DNA of 64,000 nt from Chrysogorgia sp. JL179-B06. Lineage: Eukaryota > Cnidaria > Anthozoa > Scleralcyonacea > Chrysogorgiidae. The stretch spans positions 4,314,501 to 4,378,500 of the forward strand of contig JAYKKM010000080.1 of assembly GCA_035772405.1 (NCBI GenBank). The letters are read 5' to 3'. The position numbers and the translations under genes were made by a program. The notes under the pieces are model-generated. The model saw nothing but the letters and a program-made list of their open reading frames with translations. It ran no database searches and was not told where the DNA came from. Shown here piece after piece: positions 29,109-41,824 of this stretch (its first letter is position 1; the number at the start of each line of letters is the position of its first letter).

Positions 29109-29601
29109 TTGGAGAAGATTAAATTGAAGTGGCATATGATCAAACAACTTACCCCAGGAATTCAGCAGCTGGATGGGGTGATAAGAAAATATCCCCAGCT
29201 ATTTGAAGAAAGCCTTGGCACTCTGAAAGGGACAACAGCAAAGATCCATATTGACCAGACTGCCACGCCCATATTCCACAAAGCTAGACCAGTGCCATAT
29301 GCCCTCAGAGAGAAGATCGAACAGGATCTAGACAGGCTAGAGAAAGCTGGGACAATCCAACCGGTCCAATATTCGGAGTGGGCCACTCCCATCGTGCCAG
29401 TAGTCAAATCAGATGGAACTGTGAGAGTATGTGGTGATTATAAACTCACAGTCAACAAAGTGTCCAAGCTTGGTGCATACTGCATTCCCAAGTTGGATGA
29501 TCTGTACACAAAGCTTGCTGGTGGTCAAACCTTCACAGAATTAGACCTGAGCCATGTATACGAACAGATGCTGGTTGACGAGACCTCAAGGAAATTCTTA
29601 A
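29109..29601 (+). pseudogene. pol: Gypsy reverse transcriptase, N-terminal part
   Basis: KARPVPYALREKIEQDLDRL, WATPIVPVVKSDGTVRVCGD and TELDLSHVYEQM are the finger and palm motifs up to the first catalytic Asp. The sequence stops at the TTAA insertion site of Kolobok-2 and resumes at 39191 in the same RT strand. Confidence 0.88.
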
Positions 29602-29902
29602 AGTGCCCATGACCCTTCGGGCAAAAAAAATTACAAAAATACTTCACAACTCACACAAACATGTCGCGAAGAAATGAAGTGAAAACATTTTTTAGTTTAC
29701 GATTTATGACGCTTTGAATTTTAATATTTTTTAAAAAGTTCGCGCAAGAGGAGACTAGGTACTACGACATTTGTGACGTCATTTACGGAACGGAAGTTTG
29801 TCTGGGTTTTCTTAGTGTTTAACATAATTCACGTTCAAAATCATGTTCCTTTTTATCCTGTACACGTAAATTTCTGTCAGAGTCATTTATAAAAACAATA
29901 AA

Positions 29903-32900
29903 ATGCCAGACAGATGTGTTGTTGCTAATTGTTCAAATGTGAATGACCCTTCAAACGGAATTTCTCTTCATCGAATCCCATTTTGGAACGACGAGAGACC
30001 CGAAGCTAAGAAAAGGAAATGGCAATGGATTCCATCGATATCATCGGTTATATGTTCGGCACATTTTACCCCACATGACTTTGTGCGTAAAATTGCGGGT
30101 TTAGCAGAAAAAGAGTTAAAGTACGACGCTCGACTGAAGAGAGACGATATCGGAATTTTGGCAATCCCTTCTGTTTACGTCAAAGAGGAAGTAATTATGT
30201 CAAATCGTTAACGACGGCAGGTAAGATGCGCCTCGATATTTTTTTTTGACAATGTGGTCTGTCGTCCAGACAACCTTATAGTGTTTCGTAATTTTGTTGT
30301 TTGTCACGATTAAGACTTTAAAAGAGACGATCAAGAAAACAGTCGAAAGCAAACCTGTTTCCGCAAAACCCAGCACCTCGAAAGTTGATAAAGAATTTAT
30401 ACCGGAACCAGAGCCAGAACCACTGGTAAGTTTAGTTGTACAACTACGTTATACTAGCTCCATGAATGGAGATCCAGTGGCTAGTTTACACTCTAAAATA
30501 TTATACAATCGTGTTTGCACAGTTTCACGCAAATCTAAACAAATTTTGTGCGATCACGTCGACCAACCTTCGGGAAAGCCCGGCACGATGACAGCGGTGA
30601 AATACTACACTCGTTTAATTATCATCTGTTTGTTTTTACTTTTGTGAACAGTTTAAGAATGTAGGAACAGAAAGTGATGGGTGTGTTGGCTGCAGGAAAT
30701 TGTCGACAGAGAAACGCTGAATACGGAACAGATGGATATCTACCAAAGATAAACTTCGGAAATGCAGGGTTCAATTATTAATAACACAATCTAGTAAGTT
30801 GGTTTTAATAACATTATTGTGAAGCGACATCTGATAAAAGTTCAAAGTATACTTGATTTTTGTAATTTTAGAACATGAAAGCAGATCTAATCCCGCTGCA
30901 AATGAACTGTCTTCCTCTTCTTCTCGGAGTTTGCATGAGAAATGTGATGATGACCAGGCATCTGATTCAGACGAGGAGCCTGACCTCGAAGAACCTGAAT
31001 TTGTATGTGAAACAAGTACAGAAGAGTCAGATGACGAAGATCTGCCTTCCACTACCCCTAGGTAATAAAATAGATCTGAAATTATTTTAATCATTCCAAA
31101 ATTATGGTATAACTTATATGTCGTTACCAATGTAAAATAACATACATATACAACATAATAACGAAGGTATTTTTTCCAAAATAGCACGTCCAACAGAGAT
31201 CAGAACCACCGTACAGAACCCAAGTACATAGTCTTCCTTACTCAACTATTATTACTGTTTCACTGTTGTCCATCCTGCAAATCAGACAACCCGCTTGTAG
31301 AAACAAGACAAATAGGATCTTTGGTGGAGGTCAAAACCATCTGTGGAAACAGCAAATGCAGTAAGAGAGAGAATGTGTGGTGCAGTCAACCAAATATGCC
31401 TGGGTCAAAAATGCCTGTTGGAAATTTCCTGCTCAGTTTTGGTATCCTTATGTCTGGTGGATCACGCAGTAGAGTTATAAATTTATTTAAGCATATTGGA
31501 ATAGCTTGCATATCCCTGAGAAAATACTTCAAAGTTCAAAGTGTAGGTCATCAAAAGTAATAGTTATTTTGGGGGAAAACATACAAAATGCTGCTAATTT
31601 AAAATTACTTTTTGTGGATATGAAATAGCCTGACTTACCATGTTTGATAGCAGCACTCTTGGCAAGCATAGGAACTGAGGGTGCCTCTGGCTTGTGCTCT
31701 GGAAAACGTTTTCGTAATGGCAGCTAGGATAGTTTAAGTGCATAGTGCACAAAGGATTTTAAAATGGCATTCATTCATGCATAGGGTCTATAAAAGTGTT
31801 TTTATTTTAGGAAAAACTGTATCCTGCTATATTAATCCACTGGAAAACATACCAGCAAACAATGATGGTACAGCTGAAGTCCCTTGGCGTAGGTCTTACT
31901 ATGTCAGGCGATGGAAGACACGACAGCATGGGACATTCTGCCAAATATTGTGCTTACACGATATTTTCTGGTGATAACATAAAAATTCTGCACTTTAGTC
32001 TTGTTCAGGTAAATTCCTACATTAACTGTAAAAATATCCCATTTCTTCATTCTGTCTACTGTACATTTTCCCTTTCTTTAACTTTCACAGTACGATCATT
32101 GATTACTTGGGTGTCTTGCACATAGTAAATTGTACAGGTTGAATTATTTGCATTTTGTTTGTCTTGATTTCATAGAAAAATGAAGCTAATAGTAGCCCAG
32201 CTATGGAGTATATGGCTTTCCAGAGAAGTTTGACCTGGACTACCTATTACTACATTTGTTTCTGATCGACGTGCATCCATTACAAAGCATATGAAGGAGA
32301 AGCTGCCTCAAACCCACCATTACTTTGATTTGTGGCACTTAGCAAAAAGTGAGCTGATCAAAACCCTGTATTGACTCTTGACACACCCTAATTCTTATTA
32401 TTTCACTGACCTTCTGTATGACACATTCATTCATTCAGTTTCATTAATTTGACTTTATTTATTATTTTGCAGAAATTCACAAAGTACTGACAAAAATATC
32501 AAAACTCAAAGGTTGTGAAGCATTAGTGGACTGGATTAAGCCATGTGAGAAGCATTTTTACTGGAGTGCTACTTCAACTATCAATGGCGATGGAAATGTG
32601 ATATGGGCAAAATTTAAATATTTTCTATCTCATATACTCAACAAGCACTCTGATTTAGATGAGCCACTTTTTAACAAATGTGCCCATGAAACAACAATAC
32701 CACAGCGGAAATGGTTATTGAAGGGTATTATGATTCTCTACCATATTTAGCTAAACATAAACATTACATGGTCATTGTTGTTTGGAATACTAAAACTATA
32801 GTATTTTTTCTTCATACCATTATCTCACTCTTTTAGAATCCTTAGTTTATGAAAAGGTTTATGGGGCCCTGACTAATAAAAGACTTATCAATGGAATCAA

Positions 32901-33852
32901 ACAGGCTTTACCAATAGAACAAACCAGCTGTTTAGAGGGATTTCACTCCACATTGAATCAGTTTGCTCCAAAAATGGTTGCATATTCATATGTTGGAATG
33001 TCCTGCCGGTATGATGATAACAATTATTGGGGGTTGCAAGGTAACATTAAAGTGAACAGGCAATATTATCAACTGTTGCTGTTTTACGTCCTTCTATGAT
33101 TTAGGCATATTATAGCTGCCCTTCATTTTAATTACAACTTGGACAGAGAGACAGTAAAAGATTCAGATGGACAGCCACGGAAAAAGGTGACCTATCCAAA
33201 GTTTAAAAATGGAGAAGCAACAGTGAGAGATGTTCATGTCCAACAGAGTTTTGGTATGTACAGTAGGTGTTGAAATTAACACGTTTAACCCACTTCTGCT
33301 AAGAGCCCTTCTTCTTAACAAGTAAAATCAACTGGCATTAACCTGAGTAAAATTAGAAAAAGTTTTAATTCTAGGTAGGAATGGGTTAAAATATAAAAAA
33401 GGGATTGCTTATGTCACTTTTATATTATGCAGATTATGTTGAAGAGATCTTCAAAACAACAATGAAATATATAGAACAAAACTTGTTACATGAAGCAAAA
33501 GAAAAATTAAAAGAAATGACACCATCCCCAATGAACACAATGTTGCAGAAGCAATCAAAGCAAGATGCCATAAAAAAACACATTGAAAGGAAACAAATGA
33601 AAGCAGTGGATGTCCCACCTACAACTCCAGGTAATGCAATAATTTTTGGTGTGTCTTGTTACTTGTTTGATTTTATTTTTTTACACTTTATTAGTAATTT
33701 ATTTTTATCTTTATACAGTGGTGTCCAATATCCAACCCAACAATAACCAGGGGAATGTTCGTCGCTGCACCACATGTAAAAACCCAATGAAAGGGCATAC
33801 AAATGTCACCAACTGTCCCAAGAATCAAGCAATAGAAAACAACAGAATATAA
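29903..33852 (+). pseudogene. Kolobok-2 THAP-DDE transposase, about eleven exons
   Basis: The THAP exon (29903-about 30215) has CVVANC, ICSAHF and AIPSVY. Further coding blocks with splice-like borders lie at about 30310, 30872, 31183, 31812, 32176, 32473, 32838, 33104, 33433 and 33718. Catalytic landmarks are GDGRHDSMGHSAKYCAYT (31905), SDRRASI in the 32176 exon and CLEGFHSTL (32930). They match the order in Kolobok-1. A final CTTCKNPMKGHTNVTNC ends at 33852. Stops in several exons show decay. Confidence 0.72.
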
Positions 33853-34498
33853 GCTTCAATTTTATAACACTTGTTTTATTATTCATTCATTATCTTCTAC
33901 AAAGCCAGTAAATTCTTCCTTTTCTGTTGTAAACGTGTTCCTAATCGAATGATATGTACATGCAGGTAGTGGTACTCGTTTATTCCCTAGGTATCCGTGA
34001 ACTAAATAAGTGAACTCACGGGAGGCAACTAGACGCAAGAATCTGTTAAAAAAATAAAAGCGACCCAATAAGTGCCACTTCAATATTTACGAGTATAACT
34101 ATATACTCAAATATCAAGAAAATGAGACGTATCGTCGAAAACCACGTAATTATTCCACTTACTGTTCTTCTGTTCCAGTCTGTTTGTATTTCCTTTGATC
34201 CCTTGTCTTGTATTTTCACAGGTAGCCTAAGCTCATGCGCCAATTTGTGTTTATATTGGAATTTATTCGATTTGTCAAAATTAGAGGATATTTTCATATA
34301 TTATTTGCAGTTTATTGTCACAATATATAAATGAAATAATGTGTATTTATATCTACCATAAGGTGTATGTGTCTTTCATTGTAAGTTTGGTGAGATTTAG
34401 GACAGTAGCAGTGTAGCCTGCGTGGCAGGCGTTACGTTTGGGGGGGCGGGCGGAATTGGGGGCGCGGCGAGTTGCAGTGCGACATGGCGACATTAATT

Positions 34499-35474
34499 CA
34501 TATATTATGGCCACATTGTTTATAATCAAACATTATACCTATGAACCACTCAACAAAATAAACATTTATAAACCTTGTTGTTCCACTTACATGTTTATTG
34601 TATCGTAATATTCTTCCTTGTGAAACTTGGCGCCATTCTGCCGCATTATACTTCGAACCCGTTTGCAGTATACTAATAATAGACGAAGGTAGGAAACCTT
34701 CGCTCTCCGATCGACACAAATTCACCACGATAATGGCCATAAAATCATTCCAAATGCTTCCATCGGCGCCAAACTCGGGCAGCACCATGTCAGATTAGTT
34801 CCTTCAACTAACCAACGAACAAAATTTCCGCCTTTACACTCAACTTTTGAATAAAGCGAAGAAGTTTCAAACCACTTTCACGTCTGCATATGCCTGTGCC
34901 AGTTCGTCGCAACACCAACTGTCACGCGTGACGTATTTCCCGATTTATCCCGACCCTCCCCTCCAAGGCACGTAACAAAAACCTGATTCAACAGTAGTTT
35001 TTTTGTTACGTGCCTTGGAGGGGAGGGTCGGGATAAATCGGGAAATATGTCACGCGTGACAGTTGGTGTTGCGCGACGAACTGGCACAGGCATATGCAGA
35101 CGTGAAAGTGGTTTGAAACTTCTTCGCTTTATTAAAAAATTGAGTGTAAAGGCGGAAATTTTGTTCGTTGGTTAGTTGAAGGAACTATCTGACATGGTGC
35201 TGCCCGAGTTTGGCGCCGATGGAAGCATTTGGAATGATTTTATGGCCATTATCGTGGTGAATTTGTGTCGATCGGAGAGCGGCAGTTACCTACCTTCCTC
35301 TATTATTAGTATAGGACAAACGGGTTTGAAGTATTAGTGAACAGAATGTTTCACAAGGAAGAATATTACGACACAATAAACATGTAAGTGGAACAACAAG
35401 GTTTATAAATGTTTATTTTGTTGAGTATTCATAGGTATAATGTTTGATATAAACAATGTGGCCATAATATATTG
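34499..35474. repeat. Approximately 1-kb near-perfect palindrome
   Basis: The left arm (34499 to about 34980) is inverted in the right arm (about 35000 to 35474), with only short differences. The centre is TTTTTTTGTTACGTGCC paired with its inverse around a spacer of about 15-20 bases. Each arm can encode the same short frame (VLPEFGADGSIWNDFMAII), whose origin I do not recognise. Confidence 0.8.
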
Positions 35475-37098
35475 AACAAGACGCCTGCTCAGGCGTTCAC
35501 TTGGGCTACTGATTTGGGGGCAAGGCATGCAAGCGAATATGAAGCGAGTTCGGACTTTCGTTTTATTGCCAATGAATCGCTGTTGGAAAAGTTTACCGAG
35601 ACCTGTAAACCTGCAAACCATTGCAAAGATTCTCTCCAAGATGAGAGATCTTCAGATCAATCATGAAGACGGAAAGAACAGCCAAGGACAAACATATTAT
35701 TACTCGGGCCTCCCCCCCCCCCCCCCTTGGGGGGAGAGCACGAGTCTTAGAAAGGGCTCTGTTTATTATTTTTATTTTGGCAATGTCGCGAAATGGCAAT
35801 TATTGCATCATTGTTGACTAAATTAGTAGACTAGTGAGTGAGACTATGAATGTGGGATTACTACACATGCGCAGTGAAGTTATCCCCAAAACAATTTTGC
35901 CCCCCGCAGTCGTTTAATCATCATCCCGATCAACCTCTTACCCAGGCTTTCCACCTTTGCGAAACTGAAAACACTGCGTATATTTCTGATTTATTTACTC
36001 ATCTGATCTGACACCTTTCTTCGAGTGCTCTTCACTGAAAATCTTTGATGTGGCTGGCAAGTATCTTGATCTTATATACGCTCACAATCCAGATCGCTTT
36101 TGAAACGGGTTGGTCTACGATTTCGAGAACCTGTACTCGATCAAATTATATGTTTCCATTACGCTTTTTGTCTACTAAATGTTTAATAATTTAATATGAG
36201 GACTCAACATATGAATGCTTGCATATGAATGCTGTATGGAATTAGGAAATATGTTAACTGTTCTGAGGTAGCTGTAATATTTTTATAAGCTTTGTTGCCT
36301 GTATTGTTTATTGTTATGTAATTATACAAAATAAAGTCGATGCTACAGTTTATTGTTTCATATTATACCAAGTAGAAGTACTATTATTAAAGTATGCAAT
36401 GTTGCTATATATCGAATTAATCACCCTGTTTCACTTGATATTGTACCAGTAAGCTTAAATGGGGCTCCAAAATGTTCTGGGTTATCAGTAAGTTTTGTAT
36501 CGATTGTTCATATTATATGCGAATGCTTACAAATGAACGTACAGTATATAAATCTCTGACACCCATACCAACTATCAAGATCAAGGAGTAAAGAGTTTGT
36601 TGTTGTTTGACCTTGCTACTGCCAGCTAAATGCATGGTTTGATTTACTGCCATGCCTTATACACTGAGAAAAAGATTAACTGATTTAATGCTTGCTCAAA
36701 CTGAACCTGTTTGCCGGACTGACCATATGAATTCTTATTACATGAGCACAGGCCGGCTCGCTTGCCAGGCTGACCCTGTTGACTAGAACTGGATTAGGTC
36801 AGCAAACAGGATGGCTCATTTGGTGGGGCAGAGGGGCAGACTTCATCTCAGTAAGCCAGCTTGGATACTGAGCCAACTCACCTTCATATAATCAAAGCCA
36901 TTGGCCAACACTATGTTATGGGTTTGGTAATGATGGAAAATTTAACCACCCTGCACTGACAGCTGTATCATTACATGTACCATTGTACCTACAACTATAG
37001 ATTTGTGTATATTGAATTCAAATCACTGAATTTGCCTACAATGTCTTTCAACAAGCCACAACCTCAAGTAGCCCGAGTTAACGCCTAGCGGGCGTCTT
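35473..37098. mobile_element. Possible non-autonomous element with short inverted ends
   Basis: Around 35473, AACAAGACGCCTGCTCAGGC, then CACTTGGGCTACT, is inverted at about 37070-37098 (AGTAGCCCGAGTTAACGCC, GGGCGTCTTGTT). No gene is recognised inside. It contains a C14 run at 35709-35724. Target duplications were not resolved. Confidence 0.4.
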
Positions 37099-38084
37099 GT
37101 TATTATTATACTGTGTTGACATTTATCCCGTGAAACTCTGTAATATTAATCATGAAATATTGTGTTTTTGTCCGATTTAAATCAATTCTATATCGAAATG
37201 ATCACTTGAATCTGGCGAATCGAACGCTGTAGGTTTCGTCTACTTAAAATGTGAAGATCAGATGTTATATGAGAAAATGCGTATTAGCGATTAAAGCGAG
37301 ACTCGTCTCTAAAATCAAAGGACATGGCTTCAAGATCTATTCGTTGTTTACCCGATGATTTAATGCTCTTATGTCCATTAAACCGATGTAATTTCGTAAC
37401 AGATATGTTTCGTATACCTTGCCGTTGTTCAATCGAACAGATATTAGAAAAAATAACATTGCCGCGTCGGGTATAATATATCACAACAGCATCAGCATGT
37501 TTTATAGTGCCTGTCACTTCATTTATCACTTCGTCAATGTTCTTCATTCTTCCATTTACAGCAATTGAGCAACATATTTCAGTACAATTTAGCAGCACAT
37601 TTAAACAGTTTGATCGATTCAATAAAACATGTAAACATAGATTTGATCGAGTCGGAACAACCTGTTTCGAAATCGCTCATCTTTTACTTTTAGTGTAGGT
37701 CTACCGCTATCGGTGTCTGCGATTGTAAGTAGTGTGAGCATGTTTATTATGAATATACTTGCCAGCCACATTCCTTATCAATCTTATCACAAATTTGCTA
37801 GAGTCTTGAAGTTGATCAATGGCAATGGCGACCAAAGAAGCGTGGATGAATATAAGGTCAGCGCTCGTTTTCATCACTGAAACAGTCAGACGTCATGAGA
37901 ATAAACACTGAAACAGTCATGACGTCATGAGAATAAAGAAAACGAAATAAGATCACGTCAGTTTGATAGATGGGAATTAGTTGCATTTTGTTGACCAGAA
38001 AAATAAAAATAATAAAAATAAAAATAATACAGAAGTGCAGCCCGTTTTAAGACTTGGTGCTACCCCACAGGGGGTAGCCCAAGT
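37099..38084. other. Gene-free segment with a short tandem duplication
   Basis: There is no recognisable coding sequence. A 35-bp unit (GAAACAGTCA-GACGTCATGAGAATAAA) is repeated at about 37878-37936. A 112-codon minus frame at 37284-37622 has no recognisable motif and I do not call it a gene. Confidence 0.4.
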
Positions 38085-39190
38085 AATTAATGTCGCCATG
38101 TCGCCTGCAACTCGCCGCGCCCCCAATTCCTCCCGCCCCCCGAAACGTAACGCCTGCCACGCAGGCTACACTGGAACTGTCCTAAAATCTAAATCTCACC
38201 AAACTTACAATGAAAGACACATACACCTTATGGTAGATTTAAATACACATTATTTCATTTATATATTGTAACAATAAACTGCAATTTATAATATCCTCTA
38301 ATTTTGACAAATCGAATAAATTCCAATATAAACACAAATTGGCGCATGAGCTTGGGCTACTGTGGTATTTTCGGGCAGCTTGTCTTAGTGACCATTTCTC
38401 AAGGCAAATAACTCTGAAACCTGGATGTAATGTTATACAAGGTGGTGGCTCACTCACATCTTGTAGAACCAAAGCATCATTTAGTGCAGCCATACAGCCC
38501 TCGACTTCTGTACAACAATTAACACTCCTTGTTGCTTTGAAGGAGCTCTATGTGACAATGGCCACACTTACACCTACAGAACAGAGGAAGACCGGAAAAA
38601 GTTCCCTTCGCGCTAAAACATCATTTATAATACACAATTCTTACCAGGCATCGAGAGGTTCACTGCCTTCTAATCGTCTGGAAAATTCTCTTTCTTGTTC
38701 TTCATTTTTCCTGAGCTCTTCATTATATTCTGCCAACCAAGCTTCGTCAGCCAGCGGCTCGTCAGCATATGGTACATCAGCACGACAGATTTCGTCCGCC
38801 GCGTCAACAACTTCTGAAGCTCCTTCTTCAGCTTCGAAAACATTTCCCGGGATAAAATTGTATTCCGAATCGTTCTGACTGTTTTCTGACTCAGAACTTG
38901 AAGATGACATCTTATAAAACAACAATTTTCAGACCACAAACGTTTATCGGTTCTTGGTTTACTATATTCGATAGTTCTCGATAAGTGTTTAGATTCCGTA
39001 AATGACGTCACAGACCCAGTCCCCCACGTTACGCGAACTTTTTGTAGATCGAGGGCAATTTTTGCCTATTTAACTGCGGATAACTCGTTAAAAAATAATT
39101 TGTTTACTTTCGTTCTATTGCCATCTAAATAAGCGATTTCCAAGCTTTCTTCTTTATAAGGTATAATGTGTTTTGGGGATCATGGGCACT

Positions 39191-40465
39191 AACGATTAAC
39201 ACACACAAGGGCCTTTACAGTTACCATCGTCTCCCATACGGCGTTGCATCAGCACCAGGGATTTTCCAGAGGACGATGGAGGGTTTGCTGCAAGGAATTC
39301 CTTGTGTTGGAGTCCTACTATAGACAATATTCTCATCACTGGAGCAACCGACGAAGAGCATCTACGTAACCTCGAGAAAGTCTTGAAATGCCTGTCCGAT
39401 GCGGGTTTGCGACTTAAGGTCGGGAAGTGCCAATTTATGAAGTCGTCACTTGAATGTTTGGAACACCAAGTGGATAAAGAAGGTTTCCACCCATCATCTA
39501 GCCTGGAACCTCTCCACGAGCTCCTCCGTAAGGAAACGCGATGGACATGGAGCAGCCGTCAGAAAAAGGTGTACCAGACAGCCAAAGATCTACTGCAGTC
39601 GTCATGGGTGTTGGTGCACTACGACCCAGCGAAGAAATTAGTGGTGTCTTGTGACGCATCCATGTATGGTGTCGGAGCAGTGCTGGCACATGTGATGAAC
39701 GATGGTTCAGAGAAACCAATTGCATACGCATCACAGACACTCTCCAAGGCAGAGAGAAATTATTCGCAGCTGGATAAAGAAGCACTAGCGGTCATATTCG
39801 CCGTCAAGAAGTTCCACCAATTCCTGTACGGTCGACACTTCACTATTTTCACCGACCACAAACCACTGCTGGGACTATACTAATCCCTGAAAAAGCTACA
39901 CCGCTTATGGCATCGAGTAGGATGCAAAGATGGTCATTGACGCTCTTAGCTTATGAGTACGAACTAGTCTGCCGACCTGGTATCGAGAACGGTAACGCAG
40001 ATACCTTGAGCCGTTTACCTCTCCCAGAGGCCCCACAGTCGACACCAGTGCCTGGTGACATCATCCACTTAATGGAGAACCTGAATGCTAGCCCTGTAGA
40101 TGCAGCCAAAGTGAAGCAGTGGACAGCTCGCGATCCGGTGCTTTCTCAAGTAATGCATTTTGTTCTCCAAGGATGGCCTTCGACGGTGGAGGATACCAAG
40201 CCACAGCCCTATTTCACAAGAAAGAATGAACTGAGCGTATAAGCCGGATGTCTACTATGGTGTTCTCGGGTACTCATACCAAACCAAGGAAGAGAAGAAG
40301 TAATGAACATTATACATGATAGTCATCCGGGCATTGTAAGAATGAAGAGCATAGCAAGAAATCAAGTCTGGTGGCCGAAAATGGATTCAGCACTCGAGGA
40401 AAGAGTAAAAATCAGCCAAGTTTGCCAAGCACACAGGAAATCTCCGGCACCGGCACCACAAATTT
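39191..40465 (+). pseudogene. pol: Gypsy RT C-terminal part, RNase H and integrase zinc finger
   Basis: The RT resumes with a YSYHRLPYGVASAPGIFQ segment. The catalytic box is damaged: the frame breaks at about 39318 and the second Asp is Asn (DNILITG). RNase H follows (SCDASMYGVGAVLAH, LDKEALAVIFAVKKFHQFLY, TDHKPL), with a break at 39883. Then come GNADTLSRLPLP and the integrase HHCC-like region (HDSHPGIVRMKS, WWPKMD, CQAHRKS). Confidence 0.85.
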
Positions 40466-40850
40466 CGAAACCGTAGACGGTAGGACACCTCTTTGATGGT
40501 CGGTGGAATCTTGGGACTTTTTTACGCACCCTATTTTTTTGATAATATTCTAAACCAAACCCTAAAACTAACCCTAATCTAACCTTAATCCTAACCCTAA
40601 TAAAAAGAAAAAATAAAGTAAAAATTTAAAAAAATGGAAAAATTATATACTCACCCAACATTCGAACCCCGCTCTCACAACTAAAAATCAATAACACAGA
40701 CCACTCGGCTATGCAAACGAACTTGAAATTTTTTGGTTGATAATCAATATTTATGTAACCCATTGTAAGTAAACTATATATATACATAATAAAAAAATTC
40801 CACCGACCATCAAAGAGGTGTCCGACCGTCTACGGTTTCGAAATTTGCAC
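40466..40850. mobile_element. MITE in the gypsy integrase, with CCTAA-like centre
   Basis: AAATTTCGAAACCGTAGACG, then GGACACCTCTTTGATGGTCG, is inverted at the right end (40790-40846). GCACCGGCACC flanks both sides and is part of the gypsy coding sequence. The centre (40545-40605) is a degenerate CCTAA-like array, as in the MITE at 25299. Confidence 0.7.
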
Positions 40851-41747
40851 CGGCACCGCTACATCCCTGGGAATGGCCCAGCCGCCCATGGGCCCGAGTC
40901 CACATCGATTATGCTGGCCCTTTTATGGGGAAAATATTTCTCCTTGTCATAGATGCTCATTCCAAGTGGCTAGACATCCATTGTGTCAATTCTGCAACGA
41001 CGGAAGCAACCATCGATACGAGAAGCTCAGAGCTACTTTCGCGACTCATGGTCTGCCAGAAATGCTAGTGTCGGACAATGGTTCTGTCTTCACTAGTGAT
41101 GATTTCAAGATTTTCACACAGAGAAATGGTTTGCGACATGTAACCTCCGCACCATATCACCCCTCTTCAAATAGTTTGGTGGAAAGGGCTGTGCAGACTT
41201 TTAAACAAGGAATGATAAAGCAAGGGAGAGGGTGTATCGAGACAAAACTCTCTCGGTTCCTGTTGAGTTATCGTGTAACTCCGCAGGCAACTACAGGCGA
41301 ATCTCCCACACAGCTACGATGGGGCCGCACCCTGAGAACACATCTTGACCAAACGTTGCGATGAAAGTCAAAATGGCACAGTCAAGACAGAAAGTTCAAC
41401 ACGATCAGCACAGTCGATCACGACCATTATCTGTTGGTGACGATGTTCAAACACGGAACTATTCTGGTAATCGGAAATGGCTTCCGGGAACCATTGTTGA
41501 AGAAACTGGCCCAGTATCCGCCAGAATTGCCTTGGAAAATGGCACCATCGTGCGGAGACACCACAATCAGCTTATAGCCCGTGCAACGCAACCCACCATA
41601 CCGGTAATACCACCACCTATACAACCGGAGTCACAAAGCGAGAATACCAGCCAGATTAATGGAACAGTACCCTTATTCCCAGAAGACTCCGCACCCACAA
41701 CACGTTATCCAGCAAGAGAGCATCAAGCCCCAGAACGCTACGAATAA
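40851..41747 (+). pseudogene. Gypsy integrase core and C-terminal region
   Basis: The core starts with RVHIDYAGPFMGK (first Asp, about 40900). After a frame break it carries MLVSDNGSVFTSDDF (second Asp) and APYHPSSNSLVERAVQTFK (Glu). A further overlap and frame change at 41361 leads to a C-terminal segment with GNRKWLPGTIVEETGP, which resembles the gypsy GPY-like region. It would insert retrotransposon cDNA. Confidence 0.85.
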
Positions 41748-41824
41748 TGACATTGTCAGTGATGGCTTGTTTAACTCGGACTGAGAACGTTTGAATTTAT
41801 ATTACCATAAATATGTTTAAAACC

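Larger units (their letters stand above)
34218..38364. mobile_element. Long-TIR element (4.1 kb) with 8-bp duplication GTATTTTC
   Basis: GTATTTTC lies on both sides (34210-34217 and 38365-38372), splitting the ballast-domain exon. The inverted ends are about 280 bp each (34218-34498 and 38085-38364), starting near ACAG-TAGCC-AAGCTCATGCGCC. An 8-bp duplication fits hAT-like elements; the long ends fit MULE-like ones. I see no transposase inside, so the superfamily is left open. It carries a large palindrome and a smaller nested repeat. Confidence 0.7.
33883..38910 (-). pseudogene. Kolobok-2 P2X7-type ballast domain protein, split by another element
   Basis: Exon 1 (38910-about 38644) is acidic with a GTAAGA donor. 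Exon 2 (about 38572 down) has CKCGHC, CCTEVEGC and ITLHPGFRVICLEKW. It is interrupted at 38365 by a long-TIR element and resumes at 34217 (KIQDKGSKEIQTDW, GTAAGT donor). The last exon (34051-33883) carries LVHGYLGNKRVPLPACTYH and TGFVEDNE. Domain order matches the Kolobok-1 protein. One frame break near 38510. Confidence 0.72.
29602..39190 (+). mobile_element. Second Kolobok transposon (Kolobok-2) inside the gypsy RT
   Basis: The left end is TTAA (29598-29601) then AGTGCCCATGACCC. The right end is the inverse GGATCATGGGCACT followed by AA rather than a full TTAA, so the right duplication is slightly eroded. Longer, weaker inverted similarity continues inward (AAAAAGTTCGCG, TGACGTCATTTACGGAA on both sides). 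It encodes a spliced THAP transposase (+) and a P2X7-ballast protein (-). Sequences differ clearly from Kolobok-1, so it is a separate family. Confidence 0.8.
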
